Shown here one piece after another: positions 9,340-17,515 of a stretch of DNA of 64,000 bases (its first letter is position 1; every line of letters starts with the position of its first letter). The translations under genes were made by a program, and so were the position numbers. The notes under the pieces are model-generated. The model was not told the origin of the DNA. It was given only the letters and a program-made list of their open reading frames with translations, and made no database searches. The DNA is from Paraburkholderia sp. IMGN_8 (lineage in GTDB: Bacteria > Pseudomonadota > Gammaproteobacteria > Burkholderiales > Burkholderiaceae): positions 4,092,001 to 4,156,000 of the forward strand of contig NZ_CP150900.1 of the NCBI RefSeq assembly GCF_038050405.1. The letters are read 5' to 3'.

Positions 9340-9666
9340 TCAAACTGTGCGCCAGCTGCCGCGCATCCGCGCCGCCAGCCGTTCGCCGACCCGCGCGAAC
9401 CAGTTCAGCGCCCGCTCGTCGCAACGCGTCGGCACCGAAAACGCCACCCTCGCCTGCGTGTTGCCTTCGGCGCTCAGCCACAGGCGCTCGCCGCGCCGCA
9501 GCCGCAGCGTGTGGCCGGGCTGCAGCCAGTAGTCTTCGGTGTCGTCGCTGCGTGTCACCCATACGGCGCCGCCGTGCACGACCAGCCTGGTGCTGCGGGC
9601 CACTTTCATCGGAACAGTTTCGCCGGTGCGGATTTCAAACGCGATGCTAGAGGAAATTTCTCGCAT
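9340..9666 (-). CDS. DUF2917 domain-containing protein
   Basis: This 108-aa protein resembles the DUF2917 family, a short beta-rich, cupin-like fold common in Burkholderia. Around residues 10-65 runs a pattern of short strands (MKVARSTRLVVHGGAVWVTRSDDTEDYWLQPGHTLRLRRGERLWLSAEG in outline). No enzyme motif is visible. The ATG at 9666 is preferred over one at 9789, which would run across the divergent promoter. It is divergent from a LysR gene, and such pairs are often regulator and target. Confidence 0.72.
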   Translation of the reverse strand: MREISSSIAFEIRTGETVPMKVARSTRLVVHGGAVWVTRSDDTEDYWLQPGHTLRLRRGERLWLSAEGNTQARVAFSVPTRCDERALNWFARVGERLAARMRGSWRTV

Positions 9667-9706
9667 GATGCCCTCGCCAAAATTCGTTTCGTGGCTACAA
9701 TCGTAG

Positions 9707-9725
9707 GCGTACCAAGGGTTTACGC
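9707..9725. promoter_or_regulatory. Candidate LysR-type operator between divergent genes
   Basis: GCGTA at 9707-9711 and TACGC at 9721-9725 are inverted arms around nine bases, with a nested ACC/GGT, in the 98-bp gap between the DUF2917 and LysR starts. Size and place fit a LysR-type site, but the arms are short. Confidence 0.3.
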
Positions 9726-9764
9726 AAAACGATCTATTTTCACCTCTATGTGAGAAATATTGCG

Positions 9765-10733
9765 ATGGACCTCCGGCAATTGCCCCCACTGAACGCCATC
9801 AAGGCTTTCGAAGCCGCCGCCCGCCACGAGAGCTTCTCGCGCGCGGCCGACGAACTGTTCGTCACGCACGGCGCCGTCAGCCACCAGATCCGGGCGCTGG
9901 AAGCGGAGCTGGGCGTCACGCTGTTCGCCCGCGACGGCAAACGCGTGCGGCTCACCGAGACTGGCCGGCGCTATGCGACGCACGTCCGCGCCGCGCTGAT
10001 GGCGCTCGTCGACGCCACCCGCGAAATCCGCGCCGGCGACCGCGAGCGGCGCCTGGTCGTGTCGATGCTGTCGTCGTTCGCGGCGCGCTGGGTGACGCCG
10101 CGGATCGGCAGCTTTATCGAGGCGCATCCGCAGTGGGACCTCGAACTGCTGTCCACCAACGCACTGACGGACTTCGCGCGCGACGACGTCGACGTGGCGA
10201 TCCGCTTCGGCTTCGGCAAATATTCAGGGTTGCACGCGGAGTTACTGCTGGAGGAGATCTTCTTTCCGGCCTGCGCGCCGAATTTCAACGGCGGCAAGCT
10301 GCCGCAAACTCCCGCCGATCTGGCCAAAGTCCCGCTGCTGCGTTCCGACGACGAACTCTGGCGCCCCTGGTTCGACGCTGCCGGCCTCACCGACTGGCCG
10401 GAGCCGAAGCGCGGGGTGTTGTACCAGGATTCGTCGAATTTGCTGCAGGCTGCCATCGACGGCCAAGGGGTCGCGCTCACGCGCCGCTCGCTGGCGATGC
10501 ACGAGATCGCAGCGGGCCGCCTCGTGCGGCTATTCGATGTGGATGGACCGAGCCCGTGGCAGTACTACTTCATCTGCCCGCCGCAAATGCTCGAAACCGC
10601 GCGTGTCAAAGCATTCCGCGATTGGGTATTCGACGAAGTGGGACGGTTCAAACAGCTTTTCGACCGGGCTTGCGCGGCGGGACCCGCGGCAAGCTCCGAT
10701 CACGCGGCGGACGCATTGCGCGCCACGCCTTGA
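9765..10733 (+). CDS. LysR family transcriptional regulator (GcvA-like)
   Basis: This 322-aa regulator starts MDLRQLPPLNAIKAFEAAAR, the typical GcvA/AmpR-like opening. The winged helix-turn-helix covers about residues 8-65 (SFSRAADELFVTHGAVSHQIRALE). The substrate-binding effector domain follows (about 90-300), with RWVTPRIGSF and DVAIRFGFGKYSGL. A GTG at 9750 would add five residues; the ATG at 9765 matches family starts. It is divergent from DUF2917. The C-terminus after residue 295 is poorly conserved. Effector and targets are unknown. Confidence 0.88.
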   Translation: MDLRQLPPLNAIKAFEAAARHESFSRAADELFVTHGAVSHQIRALEAELGVTLFARDGKRVRLTETGRRYATHVRAALMALVDATREIRAGDRERRLVVSMLSSFAARWVTPRIGSFIEAHPQWDLELLSTNALTDFARDDVDVAIRFGFGKYSGLHAELLLEEIFFPACAPNFNGGKLPQTPADLAKVPLLRSDDELWRPWFDAAGLTDWPEPKRGVLYQDSSNLLQAAIDGQGVALTRRSLAMHEIAAGRLVRLFDVDGPSPWQYYFICPPQMLETARVKAFRDWVFDEVGRFKQLFDRACAAGPAASSDHAADALRATP

Positions 10734-10755
10734 GTGCAATCAAAATCGCCTGACG

Positions 10756-11025
10756 TCAAAGCACCACTTTCACCATCGGATGCCCGGTGAGGGCGCGATA
10801 GATGTCGTCGAGATGCGCGCGGCTCGTTGCACGCACCGTTACCGTCAAACCGGTGTAATTGCCGCCGCTGGACGGCCGCGTTTCGACCCGCGTGCCGTCG
10901 ACTTCGCTATCGAACTGCCGAACCACCGAGACAATCGTTTCGGCGAACTCGGGATGCGATTTGCCCATGACCTTGATCGGGAAATCGCAGGGAAACTCAA
11001 ACAGTGACTCGTTCTCGGGACTCAT
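10756..11025 (-). CDS. YbeD/DUF493 family protein
   Basis: This 89-aa protein belongs to the YbeD (DUF493) family: FPCDFPIKVMGKSHPEF near the start, then a ferredoxin-like alpha-beta fold resembling ACT-type regulatory domains (YTGLTVTVRATSRAHLDDIYRALTGHPMVKVVL at the end in outline). In E. coli ybeD lies between dacA and lipB. Here it overlaps the aminotransferase gene by 29 bp and sits downstream of a dac gene, so the old neighbourhood is partly kept. A regulatory role in lipoate metabolism has been suggested for the family but not settled. Confidence 0.88.
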   Translation of the reverse strand: MSPENESLFEFPCDFPIKVMGKSHPEFAETIVSVVRQFDSEVDGTRVETRPSSGGNYTGLTVTVRATSRAHLDDIYRALTGHPMVKVVL

Positions 11026-11953
11026 TCTCTACTCCTTGCTGCGCCTCTTGCGCTTCCTTCGCCTTGGCACGCTGATAGGCCGCGTATAGCGCCGCATACA
11101 CCGCGCCCGGCTTGCCGTCGCCAACCGGCTGACCATCGAGTTGCGTGACCGGCAGCACTTCCTTGGTGGCTGAGCTGGCCAGAATCTCGTCGGCCGCGCG
11201 CAGTTCGGCTTCGGCGATCTCGCGAGGCTCGAAGCGGATGCCGCATTCGCTCGTCAATTCCTCGATCAAGCCGTAGCGAATACCTTCGAGAATCTTGTGG
11301 CTGCGCGGCGGGGCGGACAACACGCCGTCCTTCACCATCCAGATATTCGACGACGAACCTTCAGTCAGCATGCCGTCACGAAACTGGATCGTTTCGAACG
11401 CGCCATTTTCAGCCGCGTACTGCGCCATCAGCACATTGCCGAGCAGCGACACCGATTTGATGTCGCAATTCAGCCAGCGACGGTCTTCGGCGCTCACGCA
11501 ACGCACGCCTTGCGCGCGCTGCGCGGCGTCCGGCAAGTTCAGCGGACTGACCATCACGAATACGGTCGGCTGGATGCCGGCCGGAAATGCATGACCGCGT
11601 TTCGCGACCCCGCGCGTCACCTGAACGTAAGCGATCGCGTCCTGATCCGCGCGCAAGCCGGCGTCAGCTTCATTGGCCGCGACCACGCGCTCGATCAGCG
11701 CACGCCAGCCGGCGTCGTCGAACGGATTGACGATACCGATCTTGTCGAGCGAACGCGCGAGACGCGCCAGATGCTGCGCGAAGCGAAACGGCGTGCGGCC
11801 GCCGGCGTGCGCATACAGCGGCGCGACTTCGTAAATGCCGTCGCCGAAGATAAATCCGCGGTCGAGAACCGGCACGCGTGCCTCGGCTACCGGCACCAGC
11901 TCGCCGTTCAGATAGACAATCGGGTCGAGCGGAACATCGGAAACAGCGGTCAT
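10997..11953 (-). CDS. D-amino acid aminotransferase (class IV PLP enzyme)
   Basis: This 318-aa fold-type IV PLP aminotransferase has the catalytic lysine at Lys166 in LNCDIKSVSLLGN. The start region VYLNGELVPVAEARVPVLDRGFIFGDGIYE and the segment TEGSSSNIWMVKDG (PLP phosphate and cofactor contacts) match D-alanine aminotransferases better than IlvE. It should interconvert D-alanine and D-glutamate with their keto acids. It starts 13 bp after the D-Ala carboxypeptidase gene, an arrangement that could recycle released D-alanine. Exact specificity is inferred. Confidence 0.85.
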   Translation of the reverse strand: MTAVSDVPLDPIVYLNGELVPVAEARVPVLDRGFIFGDGIYEVAPLYAHAGGRTPFRFAQHLARLARSLDKIGIVNPFDDAGWRALIERVVAANEADAGLRADQDAIAYVQVTRGVAKRGHAFPAGIQPTVFVMVSPLNLPDAAQRAQGVRCVSAEDRRWLNCDIKSVSLLGNVLMAQYAAENGAFETIQFRDGMLTEGSSSNIWMVKDGVLSAPPRSHKILEGIRYGLIEELTSECGIRFEPREIAEAELRAADEILASSATKEVLPVTQLDGQPVGDGKPGAVYAALYAAYQRAKAKEAQEAQQGVENESRERVTV

Positions 11954-11966
11954 CTGGGTCAGGCTC

Positions 11967-13196
11967 TTACTTCTTCTTGTTGAACATCAACATCAACGAA
12001 TCCCACACGCGGCCCACCACGCCGGCTTGCGGCACGGCTTGCAATGCGACCACCGGGAATTGCGCCAGCACCTTGCCGTCGGCGACCAGCTTCACGGTGC
12101 CGACCTGCTGACCGTTAGCGATCGGTGCGATCAGCGGATCGATCTGCTCGACCTGCGGCTTCACCTTGTCGCCCATGCCCTTCGGCACGGTGATGTACTG
12201 ATCGCCCTTCACGCCGATCTGCACGGTGTCCTGCGCGCCCTTGTAGACACGCGGCGTGCCGACTACCTGTGCCGCCTTGTACAGACGCACCGTGTCATAC
12301 GCGGTGTAGCCGTAGTTCAGCATCTTCAGGCTGTCCTGCACGCGGTCGTGTTCCTTGACCTCGCCCATCATCACCGAAACGAGACGGCGCGACGCGTCGT
12401 TCGCGCCCGGCAGCGGACGCCTGGCGCTCGCGATCAGGCAGTAACCGGCGGCTTGCGTGTGACCGGTCTTCAGACCGTCCACCGACGGATCGATCCACAG
12501 CAGACGATTGCGGTTCGGCTGCTTGATCTTGTTGTACGTGAATTCCTTGACCGAGAAGATGTTGTAGTAGTCGGGGAAATCACGAATCAGACGTGCCGAC
12601 AGGATCGCGAGGTCGCCCGCGGTCGTGTAGTGCTGCGGGTCGGGCATGCCGTTCACGTCGGCGAAATGCGTGTTCTTCATGCCCAGGCGCTGGGCTTCGG
12701 TGTTCATCATGTTGACGAACTGCGCCTCGCTGCCGCCGACCAGTTCGGCCAGCGCGATCGCCGCGTCGTTGCCCGACTGGACGATCATGCCGTAGACCAG
12801 ATCGTGCACGGTCACCGGCTTGTTCGCTTCGATGAACATGCGCGATTCGTCCGTGCGCACGCGGCGCACCCCTTCGCTCGGCATCACCGTCTGTTCCATC
12901 GTGATCTTCTTCGTCTGCAGTGCTTCGAAGACGAGATACGCGGTCATCAGCTTGGTCAGCGATGCCGGTTCGACGCGCTCGTCGGCATTGCCGGACGCGA
13001 GCACCTGATTGCTGGTCGCGTCGACGAGCACCCACGAACGCGCGTTCACCGCCGGCGACGGCACTTGCGCGAACGCCGTGCCGGCAACGAGCGTTGCCGG
13101 CAACACGATGCCGAGGGTCACAGCACGGCTAAGCGTATGGGGAACGAAGGAAGCAACTGTGGGGAATAACGTGCGGCCGGAGGTGGAAAAACGCAT
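11967..13196 (-). CDS. dacA: D-alanyl-D-alanine carboxypeptidase (PBP5/6 family)
   Basis: This 409-aa serine peptidase trims D-Ala from peptidoglycan pentapeptides. A signal peptide ends near residue 43 (GTAFAQ). The three active-site motifs are SLTK at 79-82, SGN at 141-143 and KTG at 243-245. A PBP5-type C-terminal beta domain follows, and the last residues (RVWDSLMLMFNKKK) form the amphipathic membrane anchor. Naming as dacA or dacC is a matter of convention. It leads the dac-aminotransferase-ybeD operon; a TATAAT box lies about 235 bp upstream. Confidence 0.94.
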   Translation of the reverse strand: MRFSTSGRTLFPTVASFVPHTLSRAVTLGIVLPATLVAGTAFAQVPSPAVNARSWVLVDATSNQVLASGNADERVEPASLTKLMTAYLVFEALQTKKITMEQTVMPSEGVRRVRTDESRMFIEANKPVTVHDLVYGMIVQSGNDAAIALAELVGGSEAQFVNMMNTEAQRLGMKNTHFADVNGMPDPQHYTTAGDLAILSARLIRDFPDYYNIFSVKEFTYNKIKQPNRNRLLWIDPSVDGLKTGHTQAAGYCLIASARRPLPGANDASRRLVSVMMGEVKEHDRVQDSLKMLNYGYTAYDTVRLYKAAQVVGTPRVYKGAQDTVQIGVKGDQYITVPKGMGDKVKPQVEQIDPLIAPIANGQQVGTVKLVADGKVLAQFPVVALQAVPQAGVVGRVWDSLMLMFNKKK

Positions 13197-13517
13197 AGGG
13201 TCGATTCGTGCAGAAAAATGCATCGCGCGCAGGGCGCGTAGTTTGGAAGAGCCGGTCGGCGAGCGTCTGGCCGTGTAAAACACGGCGCGGCGCCCGTTGG
13301 ACCTCCGGCCACGCGATCGGTTCGCGCAGCACGCCCGCATCCGGCACCGCTGCGCGCGCATGGTGCTACGCGTCGCGCGAACTGCCGGGTGAGCTGTGCT
13401 GCGCCCAAAAAAGAGCGCTCATTATACGCGCGCTATCCTGGTAACTTTGCCCAATGGGCGGCGATTAATTTCCGTTTGCGCGTACCTGTACCCCGGAAAA
13501 CACGCGCCGCGCACCAC
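13197..13517. other. Intergenic leader of the dac operon
   Basis: These 321 bp hold no credible gene. On the minus strand TATAAT occurs at 13431-13436, a perfect -10 box but without a good -35, which would give a GC-rich leader of about 230 nt before dacA. I see no known riboswitch in it. The upstream hydrolase gene stops at 13518, and no clear terminator lies between. Confidence 0.5.
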
Positions 13518-14162
13518 TCATCGCCACGCGTCGACGATGATCCGCTTCAGAATATGCAGCTTGCGATGCAGAAAATGCTCCGCTCCCGGAATCACGACAA
13601 CCGGCAACTCCTGTGGCCGCGCCCAGTCGTAGACCGATTGAATGGGAACCGTCTCATCGGTTTCGCCGTGAATTACAAGCGTGTTTTCCGGCACGGGCGC
13701 GACTTCCCAACGGCTCGCCGCGGTGCCGACGAACACCATCCGCTCGATCTCCTGACCTTCTTCGCGCAGCTTCGCAGCCACATGCGACAACACGAAGGTG
13801 CCGAACGAGAAGCCCGCGAGTACAAGGGGCAGATCGCCCTGCCCCGCTTCAGCGCGCATATGGTCGAGCACCGCGCGCAGATCGTCGCGCTCGCCAATGC
13901 CGTTGTCATGCTCGCCTTGCGTTTCGCCCACGCCGCGAAAATTCGAGCGATAGGTCACGTAGTTCAACTGCACAAGCGTGCGCGCCAGCGTTTGCGCGAC
14001 CTTGTTGTCCATCGTGCCGCCGAACAGCGGATGCGGGTGCGCAACCAGCGCGATCCCGCGCGGCGCGGCGCCGTTCTCGCGGGTTTCGTCGGGCAGGTCC
14101 AGCGCGACCTCGATTTTGCCGACCGGGCCGTCGATCAGATATTTCTTCGTATGTACGTTCAT
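13518..14162 (-). CDS. Alpha/beta hydrolase (YfhR/dienelactone-hydrolase-like)
   Basis: This 214-aa protein is a small serine alpha/beta hydrolase. ALVAHPHPLFGGTMDNKV and YRSNFRGVGETQGEHD are family landmarks, the nucleophile elbow is LAGFSFG (near residue 93), the acid lies in VIHGETDETVP and the histidine in IPGAEHFLHRK near the end. Similar proteins are common in proteobacteria and the natural substrate is unknown. It begins 8 bp after the ferredoxin stop codon, so the two are probably co-transcribed. No secretion signal is seen. Confidence 0.85.
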   Translation of the reverse strand: MNVHTKKYLIDGPVGKIEVALDLPDETRENGAAPRGIALVAHPHPLFGGTMDNKVAQTLARTLVQLNYVTYRSNFRGVGETQGEHDNGIGERDDLRAVLDHMRAEAGQGDLPLVLAGFSFGTFVLSHVAAKLREEGQEIERMVFVGTAASRWEVAPVPENTLVIHGETDETVPIQSVYDWARPQELPVVVIPGAEHFLHRKLHILKRIIVDAWR

Positions 14163-14170
14163 GGCGCGGC

Positions 14171-14494
14171 TTATTGATCGATCTTCAGACGCTCGACAAT
14201 CTTGCCGTTCGCAAGATGCGAATCGACGATTTCGTCGATGTCGCTCTCGTCGACATACGTGTACCAGACGCCTTCCGGATAAACGACGACTGTCGGACCG
14301 AGCTCGCAGCGATCCAGACAGCCTGCCTTGTTGATCCGCACCTGGCCGGGGCCGGCGAGGCCGAGTTGCTTTACTCGCTTTTTCGCATGCTCCTGCATCG
14401 CCTGCGCGTTGCAGTTCGCACAGCTCGGGCGCTCCGCGCCGGGTTCGCGCTGATTGAGGCAGAAGAAGACGTGGTACTTGTAGAAGGAGTCCAT
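14171..14494 (-). CDS. Thioredoxin-like [2Fe-2S] ferredoxin
   Basis: This 107-aa protein has the thioredoxin-fold ferredoxin pattern. Cysteines at 12, 25 and 28 (FFCLNQREPGAERPSCANC) and at 59 and 63 (GCLDRCELGP) supply the cluster ligands, with one spare. The segment TVVVYPEGVWYTYVDESDIDEIVDSH is typical of stand-alone Azotobacter-type 2Fe-2S proteins. It is the first gene of a two-gene operon with an alpha/beta hydrolase. The redox partner cannot be told. Confidence 0.88.
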   Translation of the reverse strand: MDSFYKYHVFFCLNQREPGAERPSCANCNAQAMQEHAKKRVKQLGLAGPGQVRINKAGCLDRCELGPTVVVYPEGVWYTYVDESDIDEIVDSHLANGKIVERLKIDQ

Positions 14495-14676
14495 GGTGTC
14501 CGGGGGCGAGGCTTTAAGAGTGGGGAACGGCGCTGGGCGCGCTGCGGCGCGCCTGTTGTGCGGTCGATTATAGCGAGCGGGGCTCGGGGTCGCTCATCGG
14601 CGGCCGCTCAGCGGCTCACCGGTTGAATGGCGCGTTCGGGGTATTGGTCACCTCGCCTCACCCACGGCGCATCGCA

Positions 14677-15837
14677 TCACTGCCTAAGGCTCAAGCGCCG
14701 CTTGAGCCACACACGCTCGACCAGAAACGCCAGCCACACCAGCGCCGCATACGGCCAGACCCACGCAAGCCATTGCGCAAGGCCATTGAAGTGCAGATAA
14801 CGCCCCTGCCGCCAGTCGGCCAGCACCACATCGAAATACGGATTCACCGGCAGCAGATTGACGAACACCAGCACGATCGTCAGCGCACAGGCCGCGAGCG
14901 CCGCGCGCGTGCGGCGCCGCAGCCGCAGTGCGAGCAGCGCCGCGGCCGTGCCGCATGCGAGACCCGCTAGCGCGCCGGGTGTCGCCCAGTTGAACGCGAG
15001 GCCCGATTGCGATTGCAGAAACGTCGCGCCAGCCTTGACGCACAAGGTCGTAACGACAAATGCGGTCAACAGGCGCACGCGCGGCGCGTGGCGGAGGATC
15101 GACAGCGACGCCAGCACGAGCGCGGCGAACAGATTGAGCGTCGTGATGACGGCTTCCCAGCCGTCGTCGGGTAGCCAGGCGGCGGCCATCATCGGCCACG
15201 CGCCGACGTGCCAGCCGGGCGGCGTCCATGCGCGCAACGCATCTTGAGTGGTCGAATCGAAGCTCAGCCACAGCGCGCGCGGCCAGTTGCCGAACCCGAA
15301 GAGGCGCGGTGCCGGGTACATCGTCGCGAACGGCCACAACGCGACGAGACACGCGAGCGCGGCGCTATCGCGCTCGAACCACAGCAGCCGCGCGCGGCGC
15401 AGCAAGCCGCGATCGAGCAACGCGCCGGTGGCCGGCGACACTATCGCCGCGCCGAGCAGCGCGCCGAGCGCATTGGCGGCCAGATCGAGGTTGGAGGCGA
15501 CGCGCGTCGGCAGATAGGTCTGGACGGCTTCCATCACGCCTGACAGCAAGCCGCCGAGCACAAACGCGAGCCCGACCGCCAACGTGCCGCGCCAGCGCGG
15601 ATAGAGCGCGAGCACCACCAGCGCGCCGAACGGCATGTAGCCGAGCACGTTGGTGACGACGTCGAACGCCGTCAGATACTGCGGCATGGGATCGAACAGA
15701 TAGTCGAACGGACCGAGGCCGAGCGAACGCCAGCCGGAAAACGGGTACCACGAACCGTAGACGATCAGCGCCGCGTACAGCCCCAGCGCCTGCCGGGCGA
15801 GCGCCGACGGACGGCGCGCCCAGGGTTTTATGCTCAT
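14677..15837 (-). CDS. VanZ-like family membrane protein
   Basis: This 386-aa protein has a VanZ-like domain in its first 120 residues (YGSWYPFSGWRSLG, FDVVTNVLGYMPFGALVVLAL, SNLDLAANALGALLGA). A further set of hydrophobic helices follows, for about ten in all. VanZ-like proteins are membrane proteins with unclear roles, some linked to glycopeptide or lipid phenotypes. The start at 15837 (MSIKPW) is preferred to a frame opening at 15996 inside the next gene. It lies 31 bp behind the lipoprotein gene of an Mla-like operon and may be its last gene. Confidence 0.8.
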   Translation of the reverse strand: MSIKPWARRPSALARQALGLYAALIVYGSWYPFSGWRSLGLGPFDYLFDPMPQYLTAFDVVTNVLGYMPFGALVVLALYPRWRGTLAVGLAFVLGGLLSGVMEAVQTYLPTRVASNLDLAANALGALLGAAIVSPATGALLDRGLLRRARLLWFERDSAALACLVALWPFATMYPAPRLFGFGNWPRALWLSFDSTTQDALRAWTPPGWHVGAWPMMAAAWLPDDGWEAVITTLNLFAALVLASLSILRHAPRVRLLTAFVVTTLCVKAGATFLQSQSGLAFNWATPGALAGLACGTAAALLALRLRRRTRAALAACALTIVLVFVNLLPVNPYFDVVLADWRQGRYLHFNGLAQWLAWVWPYAALVWLAFLVERVWLKRRLSLRQ

Positions 15838-15868
15838 GCAGCGCTCCGTCGCGTGCGCTGCAAGCCCG

Positions 15869-16501
15869 TCATTGCGCGGCGACCAGCGCCTGCACGCCGA
15901 GCCATGCGCTGATCTGCGCGACGAGGTCGTCGCTGGCGGTGGCGAGCGCCTGCGCGCCGCCGGCGGCGTCGGCCGAACTGGACGGCGCGCGCGCAATAAA
16001 TGTGCGCTGGCCGATCACCTTGCCGCTTTGGGTCAGCGTAGCGCGCGCGGTGACCGCGGCGTGACTTTCCGACTGGCTATCGAAGACCTGCTCGAACTCG
16101 CTCAAATCGACCTTCAGTACCGGCGCGCGCACGCCGTCCGCTCCCGTCAGCACGGTGCCGCGCGAACTGAGCGCGCTGCGCAGACGCTGAGTGAGCAACT
16201 GTGACGGCGCCATGGTCCAGTGACTATTCGCGTACGACGCCGTCTGCCGCGCATCGGCGTAGCTGAGCCGGTAGATCAGCTTGTCCGACTCGAGCGTGTC
16301 GGGCGCGCTCACATCGAGGACTTTTACCGGCGGCAGCGTGCCGGCCGAAACAGCCGGGTTCGGCGGCCCGAGGTCGTAGCGGATATCCGCGATCGCCGCG
16401 GGCGTGCCCGCGCAGCCCGCAGCCAGCACACCGAACGCGAGCAGCACCGCAAGCGCGGCGCGCGAGGAAAACAATCGGTGAATCGAGCGTGACATAACCA
16501 T
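15869..16501 (-). CDS. ABC-type transport auxiliary lipoprotein
   Basis: This 210-aa protein has a signal peptide ending in a lipobox, LAAGC at 26-30, so Cys30 should be lipidated. The mature domain (YDLGPPNP, LIYRLSYADARQTASYANSHW) matches the ABC_trans_aux/PqiC-type family that accompanies MCE transporters at the outer membrane. It lies 23 bp after the MCE gene and should be the periplasm-facing or outer-membrane partner of that system. Confidence 0.85.
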   Translation of the reverse strand: MVMSRSIHRLFSSRAALAVLLAFGVLAAGCAGTPAAIADIRYDLGPPNPAVSAGTLPPVKVLDVSAPDTLESDKLIYRLSYADARQTASYANSHWTMAPSQLLTQRLRSALSSRGTVLTGADGVRAPVLKVDLSEFEQVFDSQSESHAAVTARATLTQSGKVIGQRTFIARAPSSSADAAGGAQALATASDDLVAQISAWLGVQALVAAQ

Positions 16502-16524
16502 CTTCCTTCTTCAAAACCTTCAAT

Positions 16525-17499
16525 TCATTTGGCGGCGGGCACAGCGGCGCGGGCAGCGGGCCACGCAAAACCGGCTTCGCCTGGACCGGGCGCCGCCTGC
16601 GGAGCGCCGAACAGCACGCTGCGTGGGTTGGTGCTGAACGTCTCAGCCGCGCGGTCCACCGAACGCGCTGCGGAGCGCACGTCTTCGGCGAGAGAATTGA
16701 CGCGCGGCAGCGTGTCGTAACCGACGCGCGCCGACAACTCCTGTATCGAACTGTCCATCGACACCAGCGCGTCACCCGCTTGCTGCGCCGCCGCTCCGAC
16801 CTTGTTCAGATTGGTCTCGAACGGGCCGTCCGGGCGATTCAGACTGGTGATCAGCTGATTCGTCGACGCCAGCGTGCGATCCAGCTGGTTGATCGTGGCG
16901 GGCAGCTTGCCGGCCGCCGGCGCCATCTGCTGCGTCAGCGTGGCGACGCCGTCGGCGGCCTTCTGAATGCTGGCCGCAGTGCCTTGCAACTGGCTGACCA
17001 TTTCCGGCGACAACAGATTGTCGACGTCGTCGGTGACTTTTTCGAGTTTGCGTATCAGCACGTCGCCGCGTTGCTGCAACTGATCGAGCAAGCCCGGGTG
17101 CATCGGCAATTGCGCCACCTGCTTGGGCGACGACGACAGCGGCGACGGATCACGCCCGCTGTCGTCCAGCTGGATGAACGCAATACCCGTGACGCCCTGG
17201 AGGCCCAGGCTGCCGAAAGTCGAATGGGTAATCGGCGCGTGCTTGTCGACGAGGATGCGGATCAGGATCTGACCCGGATGCGCCGGATCGAATTTGATCG
17301 ACTGCACCTTGCCGACGTCGAGCCCGCGATAACGCACCGCGGCGTCCGTGTAGAGCCCGGTCACGTTGGTACGCGCAATCAGATCGTACGGCACCCGCAC
17401 CGAACGGTCGACGTTGAACAAAAAAGCCGCCAACCCTATGGCACCCAGCAAGATCACTGTGAAGAGCCCTGCCCAGAAGGCATATGATTTGTTTTCCAT
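16525..17499 (-). CDS. MlaD/MCE family lipid transport protein
   Basis: This 324-aa protein has a short cytoplasmic start, one membrane helix (about residues 8-30, AGLFTVILLGAIGLAAFLF) and an MCE domain at about 36-115 (TNVTGLYTDAAVRYRGLDVGKV). A long helical or coiled tail (residues 150-290) and a Pro/Ala-rich end follow. MCE proteins bind lipid and bridge the periplasm for ABC lipid transporters. The start at 17499, 16 bp after the ATPase gene, follows family starts (MENKSYAFW). Confidence 0.9.
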   Translation of the reverse strand: MENKSYAFWAGLFTVILLGAIGLAAFLFNVDRSVRVPYDLIARTNVTGLYTDAAVRYRGLDVGKVQSIKFDPAHPGQILIRILVDKHAPITHSTFGSLGLQGVTGIAFIQLDDSGRDPSPLSSSPKQVAQLPMHPGLLDQLQQRGDVLIRKLEKVTDDVDNLLSPEMVSQLQGTAASIQKAADGVATLTQQMAPAAGKLPATINQLDRTLASTNQLITSLNRPDGPFETNLNKVGAAAQQAGDALVSMDSSIQELSARVGYDTLPRVNSLAEDVRSAARSVDRAAETFSTNPRSVLFGAPQAAPGPGEAGFAWPAARAAVPAAK

Positions 17500-17515
17500 T
17501 CTCAGGTTCCCTGGT

